Assembly (NCBI GenBank): GCA_963846495.1
Contig: CAWJWP010000013.1
Span: 1-64,000 of the forward strand
Direction of reading: 5' to 3'
DNA length: 64,000 bases
From: DASYQD01 sp963846495
Lineage (GTDB): Bacteria; Acidobacteriota; Thermoanaerobaculia; Multivoradales; JAIOJS01
The notes under the pieces were generated by a model, which was not told the DNA's origin, searched no databases, and saw only the letters and a program-made list of their open reading frames with translations. A program made the translations under genes and the position numbers. Below, in pieces: positions 17,535-28,227 of this stretch. Within the stretch, counting starts at the first letter, position 1. The number at the start of each line of letters is the position of its first letter.

Positions 17535-18977
17535 ATGGCGGGCTTGCGCCCGCTCGACCTCCTCATCGTCCTCGCGTACCTCGCGCTCGTCGTCGCCGCG
17601 GGACTCTTCTTCGGCCGCCGCCAGCAGACGACGCGGCGCTACTTCCTCGCCGGACACGCGGTGCCCTGGTGGGCGATCGCGGCTTCGATCGTCGCCACCG
17701 AGACCTCCACCATCACCTTCATCTCGGTGCCGGGGATGGCCTGGGCCCCCGGCGGCGACTTCCGCTATCTGCAGGTGGTCTTCGGCTACGTCGTGGCGCG
17801 CGTGATCATCGCCGCCTTCTTCATGCCTTGGTATTTCCGCGGCGAGCTGGTCACCGTCTACGAGCTGCTGCAGACGCGCTTCGCTCCTTCGGTCAAGGCG
17901 CTCGCGGCCTCGCTCTTCGTCCTCATGCGCACCGTCGCCGACGGAGTGCGCCTGCTGCTCACCGCCTACGTGCTCGCCGCCGTCTTCCCCTCGCTCGGCG
18001 TCGCCGGCGCGGTCGTCGGGCTGGGCCTGGTGATGATCTGGTTCACGCTCGTCGGCGGCATCGAGGCGGTCGTCTGGATCGAGGTCGCGCAGCTGCTGAT
18101 CTACGTCGGCGGCGCCGTCGCCGTGTTCGTCCTCCTCCTCGGCGACGTCGGCTTCGGCGATGCGCTCGCGGCGGGTGCGGCTGCCGGCAAGCTGCGTGTC
18201 TTCGACTTCTCGTTCGACCTCACGAGGAACTTCACCTTCTGGTCGGGCTTGATCGGCGGCACCTTCCTCACGCTGTCGACGCACGGCACCGATCAGTATC
18301 TGGTGCAGCGCTACCTCTGCACCGACCGGCCGCGCAGCGCCGCCAAGGCGTTGCTCGCCTCGGCGGTGGTCGTGCTCGTCCAGTTCGTCCTCTTCCTCTC
18401 GATCGGCGTGTTGCTCTTTGCGTTCTACGGCGAGCGCGCTCCGGTCGCCGCCGCCGACCAGGTGTTCCCGCATTTCATCGCCCACCACCTGCCGGTGGGG
18501 CTTTCGGGTCTGGTCGTCGCCGCCATCCTCGCGGCGGCGTTGTCGTCGTCGCTCAATGCCATCGCCGCCACCGTGGTGGCCGACCTGATGCGGCCGCGCG
18601 ACGACCGCCAGACGCTGCGCCTGTCGCGCCTGCTCACCGTCGTCGCCGGCTTGGCGCAGATCGGTGTCGGGCTCGCGATGCAGCAGAGCGAGCGTTCCGG
18701 AATCAACACCGTGCTCGGCATCGCGTCGCTGGTCAACGGGCCGATCCTCGGCGTCTTCCTCCTCGGCGCGACGAAGAGCGCCTCGACGCGGTCGGCCCTC
18801 GTCGGCATGGGCGCCGGCATCGCGGTCGTCGCGTGGGTCGCGTTGGCCACCGCCGTCGCCTGGCCTTGGTACGCCGTCGTCGGCTCGCTGACCACTCTCG
18901 CCGTCGGGCTGCTTTGGGCCCGGATCTCGACATCCTTCTCTTCGGCCGCCGCTCCTCGCGCGGCCGCCGGCGGTTGA
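17535..18977 (+). CDS. Sodium:solute symporter (SSS family)
   Basis: 480-residue secondary transporter with about 13 membrane helices and the LeuT-like fold of the SSS family. The opening RRQQTTRRYFLAGHAVPWWA and ASIVATETSTITFISVPGMA is the substrate/sodium-site region of helix 1. LSTHGTDQYLVQRYLCTDRP and LAAALSSSLNAIAATVVAD (sodium-site serines) are also highly typical. Sugars, sialic acid or amino sugars are possible substrates; its position next to the NamZ muramidase fusion makes a cell-wall sugar a reasonable guess. The reading frame is intact. Confidence 0.85.
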   Translation: MAGLRPLDLLIVLAYLALVVAAGLFFGRRQQTTRRYFLAGHAVPWWAIAASIVATETSTITFISVPGMAWAPGGDFRYLQVVFGYVVARVIIAAFFMPWYFRGELVTVYELLQTRFAPSVKALAASLFVLMRTVADGVRLLLTAYVLAAVFPSLGVAGAVVGLGLVMIWFTLVGGIEAVVWIEVAQLLIYVGGAVAVFVLLLGDVGFGDALAAGAAAGKLRVFDFSFDLTRNFTFWSGLIGGTFLTLSTHGTDQYLVQRYLCTDRPRSAAKALLASAVVVLVQFVLFLSIGVLLFAFYGERAPVAAADQVFPHFIAHHLPVGLSGLVVAAILAAALSSSLNAIAATVVADLMRPRDDRQTLRLSRLLTVVAGLAQIGVGLAMQQSERSGINTVLGIASLVNGPILGVFLLGATKSASTRSALVGMGAGIAVVAWVALATAVAWPWYAVVGSLTTLAVGLLWARISTSFSSAAAPRAAAGG

Positions 18978-18993
18978 CGGCCCGATCGTGGTC

Positions 18994-21223
18994 ATGCGTC
19001 ACGTCGCCAGGCTCTCGCTGCTTCCCTTGCTTCTCCTTCTCGTCCTTCTCGCGGGCTCCTGCGCCCGCGCCCCCGCCTTCCGCGAAGCGAAGTTGCGGGA
19101 GATCGACCTTGCGGTCGAGCAGGCAATCGCGGCCAAGAAGATCCCCGGCGCCGTGCTCTGGATCGAGCACCGCGGCGCCGTCTACCACCGCGCCTACGGC
19201 AACCGCGCGCTCGTCCCGCGCGTGGAGGCGATGACCGCGGACACCGTCTTCGACGTCGCCTCGCTCACCAAGCCGGTGGCCACCGCCTCCGTCGATCTGG
19301 CTCCTCATCCAGCAGGGCAAGGTCGCCCTCGACGCGCCCGCCGCTCGCTACCTGCCGGAGATCGCGGACCGGCGGATCGCCGTCCGCCACCTCCTCACTC
19401 ACAGCTCCGGCCTGCGCCCCGGCCTCGACCTGAACGTCGCGTGGAGCGGCTACGACGAAGGCGTCCGGCGCGCGCTCGCCGAGACGCCGCGCAACACGCC
19501 GGGAGCGATCTTCCGTTACTCCGACGTCAACTTCATTCTGCTCGGCGAGATCGTCCGCCGCGTCTCCGGCCGGCCGCTCGACGACTTCGCGCGCGAGAAC
19601 GTCTTCGCGCCGCTGCGGATGACCGACACCGGCTTCCGGCGCGCCGGGAGCGCCCCTACGGCGAGTCCGCGCCGGCCCGACGAGTCGATCGCGCGCATCG
19701 CTCCCACCGAGCGCGGCCTGCGCGGCACGGTGCACGACCCCACCGCTCGGCGCATGGGCGGCGTCGCCGGGCACGCGGGAGTGTTCACGACCGCCGCGGA
19801 CCTCGCGAAGCTCGCCCGCGCGGTGCTCGCCGGCAAGACCCTTCCCGCCCGAGATGACCGCGGTGCAGTCGCCGCCCGCGGTCGCGATCAAGCGCGCCGG
19901 CGGGTTCGACGTCGACTCCGGCTACGCGCGGCCGCGCGGCGATCTCTTCCCCGTCGGCTCGTTCGGGCACACCGGCTGGACGGGCGCCTTCCTGTGGATC
20001 GACCCGAGCTCGCAGGCGTTCTACGTCTTCCTCTCCAATCGCGTGCACCCCGACGGCAAGGGCAGCGTGATCGCGCTGCAGCACCGGCTCGGCACGCTGG
20101 TCTCCGAGTCGCTCGCCGGCGTCACTTTCGAGCGCCCGCCGCGGCGCCGGGTCGGCTTCGTCCTCGGCGGCGCCGACGCGCAGAACGGCATCGACGTCCT
20201 GTGGGCGGACGGCTACCGCGCGCTGCAGGGGATGCGCGTCGGCCTGATCACCAACCAGACCGGCATCGACCGCGCCGGCAACCCGACGATCGATCTGCTG
20301 CGCAGCGCGCCGGGCGTCGAGCTCGCCGCGCTGTTCAGCCCCGAGCACGGCATCCGCGGCCGCGCCGACGAAGCCGGTGCCCGACGAGGTCGACGCGATC
20401 ACCGGGCTGCCCATCTACAGCCTGTACGGCGAGCGCCGCCGGCCGTCGCGCGAGCAGCTCGCCGGCCTCGACGCGCTCGTCTTCGACGTGCAGGACATCG
20501 GCGCGCGCTTCTACACCTACGTCTCGACGATGGGGATGGCGATGGAGGCCGCCGCCGAGGCCGGCATCCGCTTCGTCGTCCTCGACCGCGTGAACCCCAT
20601 CGGCGGCGAGGCCGTCGAGGGCCCGCTGCTCGAGGGGCCCACCGACTTCATCGGCTGGCACCGTCTGCCGGTGCGTCACGGCAAGACCGTGGGCGAGCTG
20701 GCCGAGCTCTTCCGCCGCGAGCGCGGCATCGACGTCGAGCTGACCGTCGTCCCGGTGAAGGGCTGGAAGCGCGAGCAGTGGCAGGACGAAGCGGGCCTGC
20801 CGTGGGTCGACACCTCGCCCAACATCCGCTCGCTCGCCGCCGCCGGTCTCTACCCCGGCCTCGGCCTGCTCGAGCGCGCGGTCTCCGTCGGGCGCGGCAC
20901 GCCGACGCCGTTCGAGATCGTCGGCGCTCCCTACGTCGACGGCGCGCGGCTGAGCGCGCGAGCTCGGCCGGCTGCCCGGCGTCGCCGTCACGCCGATCCG
21001 CTTCACGCCGACGGCGAGCACGCACGCCAACGAGGAGTGCGGCGGCTTGCGGCTCACCATCACCGATCGCCGCGCGCTGCGCTCGGTCGAGGTCGGCCTG
21101 CGCATCGCCGCCGCGCTCGCGCGGCTCTATCCCGACCAGTTCCCCGTCGATGCCATGCAGCCGCTGCTACGGCACCGCGCGACGCTCGAGCAGGTCCGCG
21201 CCGGCCAATGGCCGCCGAGCTGA
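18994..21223 (+). pseudogene. Serine hydrolase (beta-lactamase fold) fused to exo-muramidase NamZ/DUF1343 domain, interrupted
   Basis: Exported two-domain protein of about 740 residues. It starts with a signal or lipoprotein leader (LSLLPLLLLLVLLAGSCARA). The first half is a class C-type serine hydrolase: FDVASLTKPVATA (SxxK active site), LLTHSSGLRPG, FRYSDVNFILLGEIVRR (YxN) and the C-terminal GSFGHTGWTGAFLW (HTG). The second half is NamZ/DUF1343: MRVGLITNQTGID, LAALFSPEHGIRG, LDALVFDVQDIGARFYTYVS, FVVLDRVNPIGGEAVEGPLL, GLPWVDTSPNIRSLAAAGLY. NamZ removes terminal N-acetylmuramic acid from peptidoglycan. About seven shifts break it (near 19295, 19650, 19855, 20380, 20960, 21025 and 21165). It lies 16 bases after the symporter. 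Confidence 0.78.
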
Positions 21224-21284
21224 GCCCAAGTGAGGCCACCGAGCCCCTTGACAACCTTGACAAGCACCTAGGATACTCGAGGCC

Positions 21285-21827
21285 ATGACGACCGCGAGCG
21301 TCGACGCCGCCGTCAGCGCCTTCCGCCGTACCCTGGAGCGCCTCGAGGCGACAGCGGAGCGGATGCCGGCAGCCGACGACGAGGTCGCCGAGGGCGGCGC
21401 CGCTCTGGCCGTCGATCCCGAGCTCGGCGAACGCGCCGCGCTGATGGCGGTCGCCGGTCAGCTCTGGCGCCACCATCTCGGCCCGCTGCTCACCGCCGGC
21501 GACCTGCAAAAGATGGGCGGCCGCAGCCGACAGGCGGTGCACGACATGGTGCAGCGCCGCCGCTTGTTGGCTCTGCCCACGCCGGCGGCCGGCAGCTCGC
21601 TCTTCCCCGCCTTTCAGCTCGATCCGATCGGGCGGCCGCACCCGTTGGTGCCCAAGGTGCTGGCCATCTTCGGCGACTCGCTGAGCCCCTACTCGATCGC
21701 CTCCTGGTTCCGCACGCCGCAGCCGCTGCTCGAAGGCCGCAGTCCCGCCGAATGCATGGCGTCGGGCGAGGACGCCGGGCTCGTCGAGGAGGAAGCCGAG
21801 CGCACAGCGTCCAAGCTGCGTCGGTGA
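21285..21827 (+). CDS. Antitoxin of Xre/MbcA/ParS type
   Basis: 180 residues, intact. The C-terminal part (PHPLVPKVLAIFGDSLSPYS, IASWFRTPQPLLEGRSPAEC, then a helix EDAGLVEEEAERTASKL) is the DUF2384/MbcA-ParS toxin-binding domain that accompanies RES toxins. The middle (LTAGDLQKMGGRSRQAVHDM) looks like the helix-turn-helix part. The gene overlaps the toxin gene by four bases (GTGA), the usual translational coupling of such pairs. It would neutralise the RES protein and probably repress its own promoter. Confidence 0.78.
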   Translation: MTTASVDAAVSAFRRTLERLEATAERMPAADDEVAEGGAALAVDPELGERAALMAVAGQLWRHHLGPLLTAGDLQKMGGRSRQAVHDMVQRRRLLALPTPAAGSSLFPAFQLDPIGRPHPLVPKVLAIFGDSLSPYSIASWFRTPQPLLEGRSPAECMASGEDAGLVEEEAERTASKLRR

Positions 21828-22437
21828 GCCCACTCGGCGCGCCGCCGGCCGAGCCGCGGGAGCTCGTCGGGCTTTCCCAGCTGTCGAGCTCGGCGGCCGG
21901 GGCTTCGATGGCGCGCATCCATCGCCGCGAGCATTCGCCGCTCTGGTTCAACAGCGACGGTAAGCAGCGCTTCGACCTCGTGCCGCCGCAGGGGACGCTC
22001 TACGCCGCCGAGGAGCCTTTGGGCGCGATGGTCGAAGTGTTTCGCGATCTCTCGCTGCTCGACCTCGCCGACGTCGAGGCACGGCGGCTGTCGATTCTCG
22101 CGCCGCGCCGCCGACTCGCGCTTCGCCGACTGCACGGCGCGTGGCGCTCGTCGCTTCGGCATCACCGCAGCGATCCACTCGACGCCGCATTACGAGGAGA
22201 CGCAGCGTTGGGCGCGAGCCTTTCGAGCAGGCCGGGTTCGCCGGCATTCGCTACCTAGTAAGCCACGATCCGGCGCAGCAGCTTGTCGGCTACGCGCTCT
22301 TCGGCGAGGCCGGCGAGCCGACTACCGTGACCGACGTCGAGGTCCTCGAGACGATGGAGATCCCGCGGTTCCTGCTCGACGATCTCGCGCGCGAGGTGGG
22401 GATCGTGGCGCTGCCGCGGCTGTACGAGGAGCGGTGA
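21824..22437 (+). pseudogene. RES-domain toxin (NAD+-degrading type), frameshifted
   Basis: RES toxins degrade NAD+. After GTG 21824, the core block MARIHRREHSPLWFNSDGKQ with RFDLVPPQGTLYAAEEPLGA matches the RES Arg and Tyr/Glu active-site region; ADCTARGARRFGITAAIHS and GFAGIRYLVSHDPAQQLVGY follow. They are split by frame shifts near 22105 and 22215. The protein would be about 205 residues, the normal size. If the breaks are genuine the toxin is dead while the antitoxin survives, a common endpoint for such pairs; if they are sequence errors, the system is complete. Confidence 0.75.
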
Positions 22438-22474
22438 CGCGTCGGCCGTGACGAGGCAGGGCTAGACTTTCCCG

Positions 22475-23940
22475 ATGCGCTCGCCGTCTCGTGCCACCGT
22501 GCTCGGCCTTGCGAATGCCGGGCTCGTGCTGACGATCGCGTTCGCTCTTGCCGGCGTCGAGGCAGTAGCCGAGCATCCCTTTGCATCTCTCGCGGCAGCT
22601 ACTCTTCGATGCGGCAGCGCTGCTCGCGTTGATGACCGGTGTTGCGCTCAGTCATCGGCTCGGCGCTCCGGCACGGCGGCTTGCGGGCGCTGCGGCGCGG
22701 CTCGGGCGCCGGCGACCTGCGCACGCCGCTCGCGGCCGGGGGCGAGCCGGAGATGGCGCGGCTGGGGGCGACGCTCGAGGAGATGCGGCGGCGGCTGCTC
22801 GCGCTGACGTCCGAGCTCGAGCGGCGGGAGGCGGAGGCGCGGGCGGTGCTCGCCGGGCGTCGTCGAAGGGGTGCTCGCGGTCGACGGCGAGCGGCGCATC
22901 ACGTACCTCAACCCGCAGGCGGAGCGGCTCCTCGGCACGACCGGCGAGGCGGCGCGCGGGCGGTTCTGCGGCGACGTGTTGCGGCCGGAGAGCAGCGACG
23001 GGAGTTATCCGTGCGACGACCGCTGTCCGCTGGTGCACGCGCGCTCGCGCGGCACCAGCCGCGCCGTCGAGTCGCTGCGACTGGCGGGCGGCACGCGGCA
23101 CGTCGTGCTGACGACCTCGGCGCCGGCGGACTCGTCCACCGCCGGCTCGCAGGTGATGGTGCTGCGCGACGAGACCGAGGAGGAGACCGGCCGCCGCGTG
23201 CGCGACGTCGTGCTCGCCAATCTCTCGCACGAGCTCAAGACGCCGCTCGCGGCGCAGCTCGCGTCCGTCGAGCTGCTGCGCGACGGTCTCGCCTCCGCGG
23301 CGGCGCCCGGCTCGCCGGCCGCCGATGCCGCCGTGCTCGTGGGTTCGCTAGAGCGCAGCACGCTGCGCCTTCTCGGGCTGGTGGAGAACCTACTCGCCAG
23401 CGCGCGCCTGGAGACCGGCGACTGGGCGATGCGCAGCGAGCCGGTCGACCTCGCGGAGGTGGCGCGCGAGGCTGCCGTGCTGCTGGCGCCGCTCTTCGAG
23501 CAGCGCCGCCAGCGCGTCGAGGCGCCGGTCGACGGCGAGGCGTGGGTGTTGGGCGATCGCACGCAGCTGCTCCAGGTGCTGCTCAACCTGCTCGGCAACG
23601 CCAACAAGTTCGCGCCCGAGAGCACGCGGGTGCGCATCGACGGCGGCAGCGAAGGCGGCGAGACGGTGCTGAGCGTCGAGGACGAAGGCCCCGGCCTGCC
23701 GTCGACCGACGAGGCGAGCCTCTTCGGCCGCTACCGCCGCTTCGGCGGCGCGGCGCGGCCGCACGGCGCCGGCCTCGGGCTCTGGATCGTGCACGCGATC
23801 GTGCGCCGCCACGGCGGCAGCGTCGCCGCCGAGACGCGGCCCGAGGGCGGCGCGCGCTTCACCGTGCGGCTGCCGGCCGCGCCTGCGCCGTCCCTCGACC
23901 GCGAGGGCGTCGCCATCACCGCATCGAGGGTGGGCGCGGC

Positions 23941-23944
<4 letters not shown>
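22475..23944 (+). CDS. PAS-domain sensor histidine kinase (N-terminus frameshifted)
   Basis: Membrane sensor kinase. The N-terminal helix (VLGLANAGLVLTIAFALAGV), a second helix (LLFDAAALLALMTGVALS) and a HAMP-like linker with a long coiled coil (ARLGATLEEMRRRLLALTSE) are separated by shifts near 22580, 22715 and 22860. From 22871 the frame is clean. A PAS domain (GVLAVDGERRITYLNPQAE) contains an unusual PCDDRCPL cysteine pair. The H-box is VLANLSHELKTPLAAQL, then N-box LLNLLGNANKFAP, and G boxes DEGPGL and GAGLGLWIV. The stop overlaps the response regulator start by four bases. It probably controls that regulator; the signal is unknown. Confidence 0.85.
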
Positions 23945-24618
<674 letters not shown>

Positions 24619-24637
24619 GCCGCGAGGGAGGAAGACG

Positions 24638-25625
24638 ATGGAGCACCGCAAGCTCGGCACGCAGGGACTCGAGATCTCCGCTCTCGGCCTCGGCTGCATG
24701 GGGATGAGCGAGTTCTACCAAAACGCCGGCGAGGCGGAGGCGATCGCCACCATTCAGCTCGCCGTCGACCGCGGCGTCACGTTGATCGACACCGCCGATA
24801 TGTACGGGCCGTTCACCAACGAGGAGCTGGTGGGGCGCGCCCTGCGCGGCCGGCGCGAGCGCGTCGTCCTCGCCACCAAGTTCGGCAACGTGCGCGGCCA
24901 GGACGGCGCCTTCCTCGGCATCGACGGCAGCCCCGATTACGTGCGGCGCGCCTGCGACGCCTCGCTGCGGCGGCTCGGCGTCGACACGCATCGACCTCTA
25001 CTACCAGCATCGCGTCGATTCGAAGACGCCGATCGAGGAGACGGTCGGCGCGATGGCGGAGCTCGTGCGCGCCGGCAAGGTGCGCTGGCTCGGGCTGTCG
25101 GAAGCGGCGCCGGCGACCATCCGGCGCGCGCACGCCGTGCACCCGATCAGCGCGCTGCAGTCGGAGTACTCGCTGTGGAGCCGCGAGGTCGAGGACGAGG
25201 TGATCCCCACCGTGCGCGAGCTCGGCATCGGCTTCGTCGCCTACAGCCCGCTCGGCCGCGGCTTCCTCACCGGCCGCTACCGCACGCCCGACGACCTGCC
25301 GGCGAACGACCGCCGCCGCATGTTCCCGCGCTTCCAGGGCGAGATGTTCGCCCACAACCTGAAGCTCGTGGAGCGCGTCGAGGAGATCGCGCGAGAGAAG
25401 GGCGTCACGGCGGCGCAGCTCGCGCTCGCGTGGGTGTTGCACCAGGCGAAGGACGTGGTGGCGTTGTTCGGCACCACGCGGCGCGACAACCTCGAAGCCA
25501 ATCTGCGGGCGGTCGACGTCCACCTCAGCGACGACGATCTGCGGCGGCTCGACGCGGTGGTGCCCAAGGGCGCCGCCGCCGGCACGCGCTATCCCGAGCC
25601 GGGGATGCAGACCGTCAACCGCTGA
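24638..25625 (+). CDS. Aldo/keto reductase, one frameshift
   Basis: NADPH-dependent carbonyl reductase of the AKR11/13-like group, about 329 residues. The catalytic residues Asp51 and Tyr56 (LIDTADMYGPF), Lys81 (VVLATKFGN) and the His of YYQHRVD are all present. So are the C-terminal phosphate-binding stretch FGTTRRDNLEANLRAVD and the family-typical GIGFVAYSPLGRGFLTGRY. A one-base insertion near 24990 (CACGCATCGAC where the frame needs CACCATCGAC) separates the two halves. GAGGGAGGAAG lies before the ATG. It follows the two-component genes by 19 bases and may be in their transcript. Confidence 0.85.
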
Positions 25626-25647
25626 GCCGGCGCGCTCGCTCCGCGCG

Positions 25648-28080
25648 TCAAGCGCCGACGGACCGCAGCACCTCCGCCGGATTGGTGCGCATGGCGCGCC
25701 ACGCCGGCAGCAGACCGGCGACCACGACGACGGCGACGAGCCCCAGCGGGACGAGGACGAGCGTCCAGCGGTCGACCGTGCCGATGCCCAAGAGCAGTGA
25801 GCTCAAGAAGCGCGTGAGAGCGAGCGCGCCGGCGACGCCGCCGAGGGCGCCGGCCATGGCGAGCCGCGCGCTGTCGCCGAGGACGAGCTTCGCGAGCTGT
25901 TTCTCGCGCGCGCCGAGCGCCATTCGCACGCCGAGCTCGCGGCGCCGCAAGCTGACGGCGAAGATCTGCAGCGCGAGCAGGCCGGCCACGGCGGTCAGCA
26001 GCCCCATCCCGGCGAGGGCGATGGCCAGCGTGGCGTTGATGCGTAGCGGGTGCAGCATGCGCAGGAGCTGCTCCTGCGCATCGACGAGGTCGATGAGAGC
26101 CGCTTCCGGCGCCGCCGTCGCGAGCGCGCGGCGCAGACCCGGCTCGATGGTCGACAACGGCGCTGCGCCGCGCACGAGCAGGCTCATCCGCGAGTGCGTC
26201 TTCTGGCCGTACGCGAAGTAGATGGTCGGCGCGTGCGGCGCGATCGCCGAGGTCGTCGCGGCATCCGCCGCCACGCCGACGATCTCGAAGTCGGGCCCGG
26301 ATTCGCCGGCGCGCACCGGCAGGTCGACGCGCAAGTGGCGGCCGATCGCGGACTGGCCGGGGAACAGCTTGTCGGCGAGCGTGCGGCTGATGACGATCGC
26401 CGGCGCCCCGCCCGGCGCGTCGCGGTCGTCGAGCGCGCGGCCCATGGCGATGGGCACGCCGAGAGTCGAGAAGTAGCGCGTGCCGACGATGTTGTACTCG
26501 GCATCGCGCCAGCTCTCGAGCGCGTCGTCGGTGGCGACGCGCGTCCAGCGCGTCCAGCCGGAGTTGAGGCCGACGTGGGCGAGCGTCGCCGAGCGCACGC
26601 CGGGCAGCCGGCGCACCTCGTCGAGGAGCCCGTTCCACACCACCGGCGCCGGCCGCGCGCCGCCGCGCGGCTGGTGGACGGTGGCGATCGAGAGGCCGCG
26701 CGCGTCGAAGCCGAGGTCCGAGTCGACGGCCGAGCTCATCGTGCGCGCGAGCAGCGCGCCGCCGACGAGCAGCACGACGGCGAGCGCGAGCTCGAGCGCC
26801 ACCATCACCTGGCGCGGGCCGAGACGCGCGCCTGAGCGCGCGTCGCCCGAGCGCAGCGCGCGCACCGGATCGTCGCGCAGCACGCGCAGGAGCGGAGGCA
26901 GCGCCGCGAGCGCAATGGTGGCGACCGCCGCGGCGGCGGCGAAGGCGTAGACGCGCAGCCCGAGCTGGAGCACCTGCTCCCCCGGCGCCGCCCAACCCGG
27001 CCCGATGCCGCCCAGCGGCGTGAGCAGCATGTGCTCCAGCCAGCGACCGACCGGGATGGCGACGAGCAGCGCGCCGATGAAACCGAGTCCCGCGGGCACC
27101 CCCAGCTCGCGGGCGAGCGCGCCGACGAGCCGGCGCGGCGGCGCGCCGAGGGCCTTGCGCATCGCCCACTCGCGCTCGCGGGCGGTGGCGCGGGCGAGGA
27201 GGAGGCCGGCGACGTTGGCGCTGCCGAGAAGCAGGAAGAGGACGGCGGCGGCGGTGAGCGCGGCGGCGGCATGGAAGAACGGGTCGTCGCGGCTCGCCGG
27301 GTCGAAGGTCGTCGCCGCGAGCACGAGCGCCTGGCGCGGGCCCTCCTCACGCGGCGCCGTGCGGTCGAGCTCGCGCGCGACGGCGGCGAGCGCCGAGCTG
27401 GCGGCGGCGAGCGAGGTGCCGCGCGGCAGGCGGGTGACGACGCGCAGCCACTGCTCGTCGGCGACGCCCAGCCGCGCGACGCCGGAGACGGCGTCGGCCT
27501 GCGCGAGCGGCGCGAAGAAGCCGGTGGCGTAGCCGAGGCCGGTGAAGCCCTGCGGCGCCACGCCGACGACGGTGAGCTGCGCGCCGTTGACGCGCACCTC
27601 TTTGCCGACGATGCCCGGGTCGGCGCCGAAGTCGCTCTGCCAGATGGCGTGGCCGAGGACGACGACCGGCGGCGCGCCGGGGCGGTCGTCGTCCGGCCCG
27701 AGGAGGCGGCCATGCGCCGGGCGGACGCCGAAGAAGCCAAAGTACTCGCCGCTCACCAGCTGCCCCCAGGCGTAGCGGCTGCCTTCGGCCGCGCCGAGCG
27801 AGGCGCCAATCGTCGAGGAGCCCAGCGTGTCGCGGAACGGATCGCGGCGGCGCAGGAGGTCGAGCTCGACGTCGCTCGCCTGCCGCCGCGGGTCGCCCTC
27901 GGCGCCGAACCACACCTCGGCGATGCGCTCCGACGCCGGCGCGTTCACGCGCGGGTGGAGGTAGACATCGAGGTAGGCGAAGAGCGCGGTGGCGACGCCG
28001 ACACCGGCGGCCAACGTGGCGACGATGGTGGCGCTCAAGGCCGGGTGGCGCACGGACGAGCGGAGGGCGCTAAGCGTCAC
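25648..28080 (-). CDS. ADOP-type ABC permease (MacB/FtsX-like), short form
   Basis: 810 residues with the duplicated architecture of Acidobacterial orphan permeases: an N-terminal helix, a MacB periplasmic core, three helices (including LLGSANVAGLLLARATARER), then a second helix, core and helix set ending LLPAWRAMRTNPAEVLRSVG. It begins at GTG 28080 after AAGGAGGTCACC, the same leader as the next permease. It lacks the soluble prefix domain that the longer neighbour carries. No ATPase gene is adjacent, as is usual for this group. The role is unknown; export of peptides or stress response is inferred only from MacB. Confidence 0.85.
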   Translation of the reverse strand: MTLSALRSSVRHPALSATIVATLAAGVGVATALFAYLDVYLHPRVNAPASERIAEVWFGAEGDPRRQASDVELDLLRRRDPFRDTLGSSTIGASLGAAEGSRYAWGQLVSGEYFGFFGVRPAHGRLLGPDDDRPGAPPVVVLGHAIWQSDFGADPGIVGKEVRVNGAQLTVVGVAPQGFTGLGYATGFFAPLAQADAVSGVARLGVADEQWLRVVTRLPRGTSLAAASSALAAVARELDRTAPREEGPRQALVLAATTFDPASRDDPFFHAAAALTAAAVLFLLLGSANVAGLLLARATAREREWAMRKALGAPPRRLVGALARELGVPAGLGFIGALLVAIPVGRWLEHMLLTPLGGIGPGWAAPGEQVLQLGLRVYAFAAAAAVATIALAALPPLLRVLRDDPVRALRSGDARSGARLGPRQVMVALELALAVVLLVGGALLARTMSSAVDSDLGFDARGLSIATVHQPRGGARPAPVVWNGLLDEVRRLPGVRSATLAHVGLNSGWTRWTRVATDDALESWRDAEYNIVGTRYFSTLGVPIAMGRALDDRDAPGGAPAIVISRTLADKLFPGQSAIGRHLRVDLPVRAGESGPDFEIVGVAADAATTSAIAPHAPTIYFAYGQKTHSRMSLLVRGAAPLSTIEPGLRRALATAAPEAALIDLVDAQEQLLRMLHPLRINATLAIALAGMGLLTAVAGLLALQIFAVSLRRRELGVRMALGAREKQLAKLVLGDSARLAMAGALGGVAGALALTRFLSSLLLGIGTVDRWTLVLVPLGLVAVVVVAGLLPAWRAMRTNPAEVLRSVGA

Positions 28081-28227
28081 GGTGACCTCCTTGCCGCGAT
28101 GGGGAGCCGCGACGACAGCCTACCGCGGTGCGGACTGCCGAGCAGTGCACCGCGGCACGGCCTCGCCGCGACACGATCGCCCACAGCTCGCTTGCTTACG
28201 AGCGCGAGGCCAACCGCGTCCGCCCGA

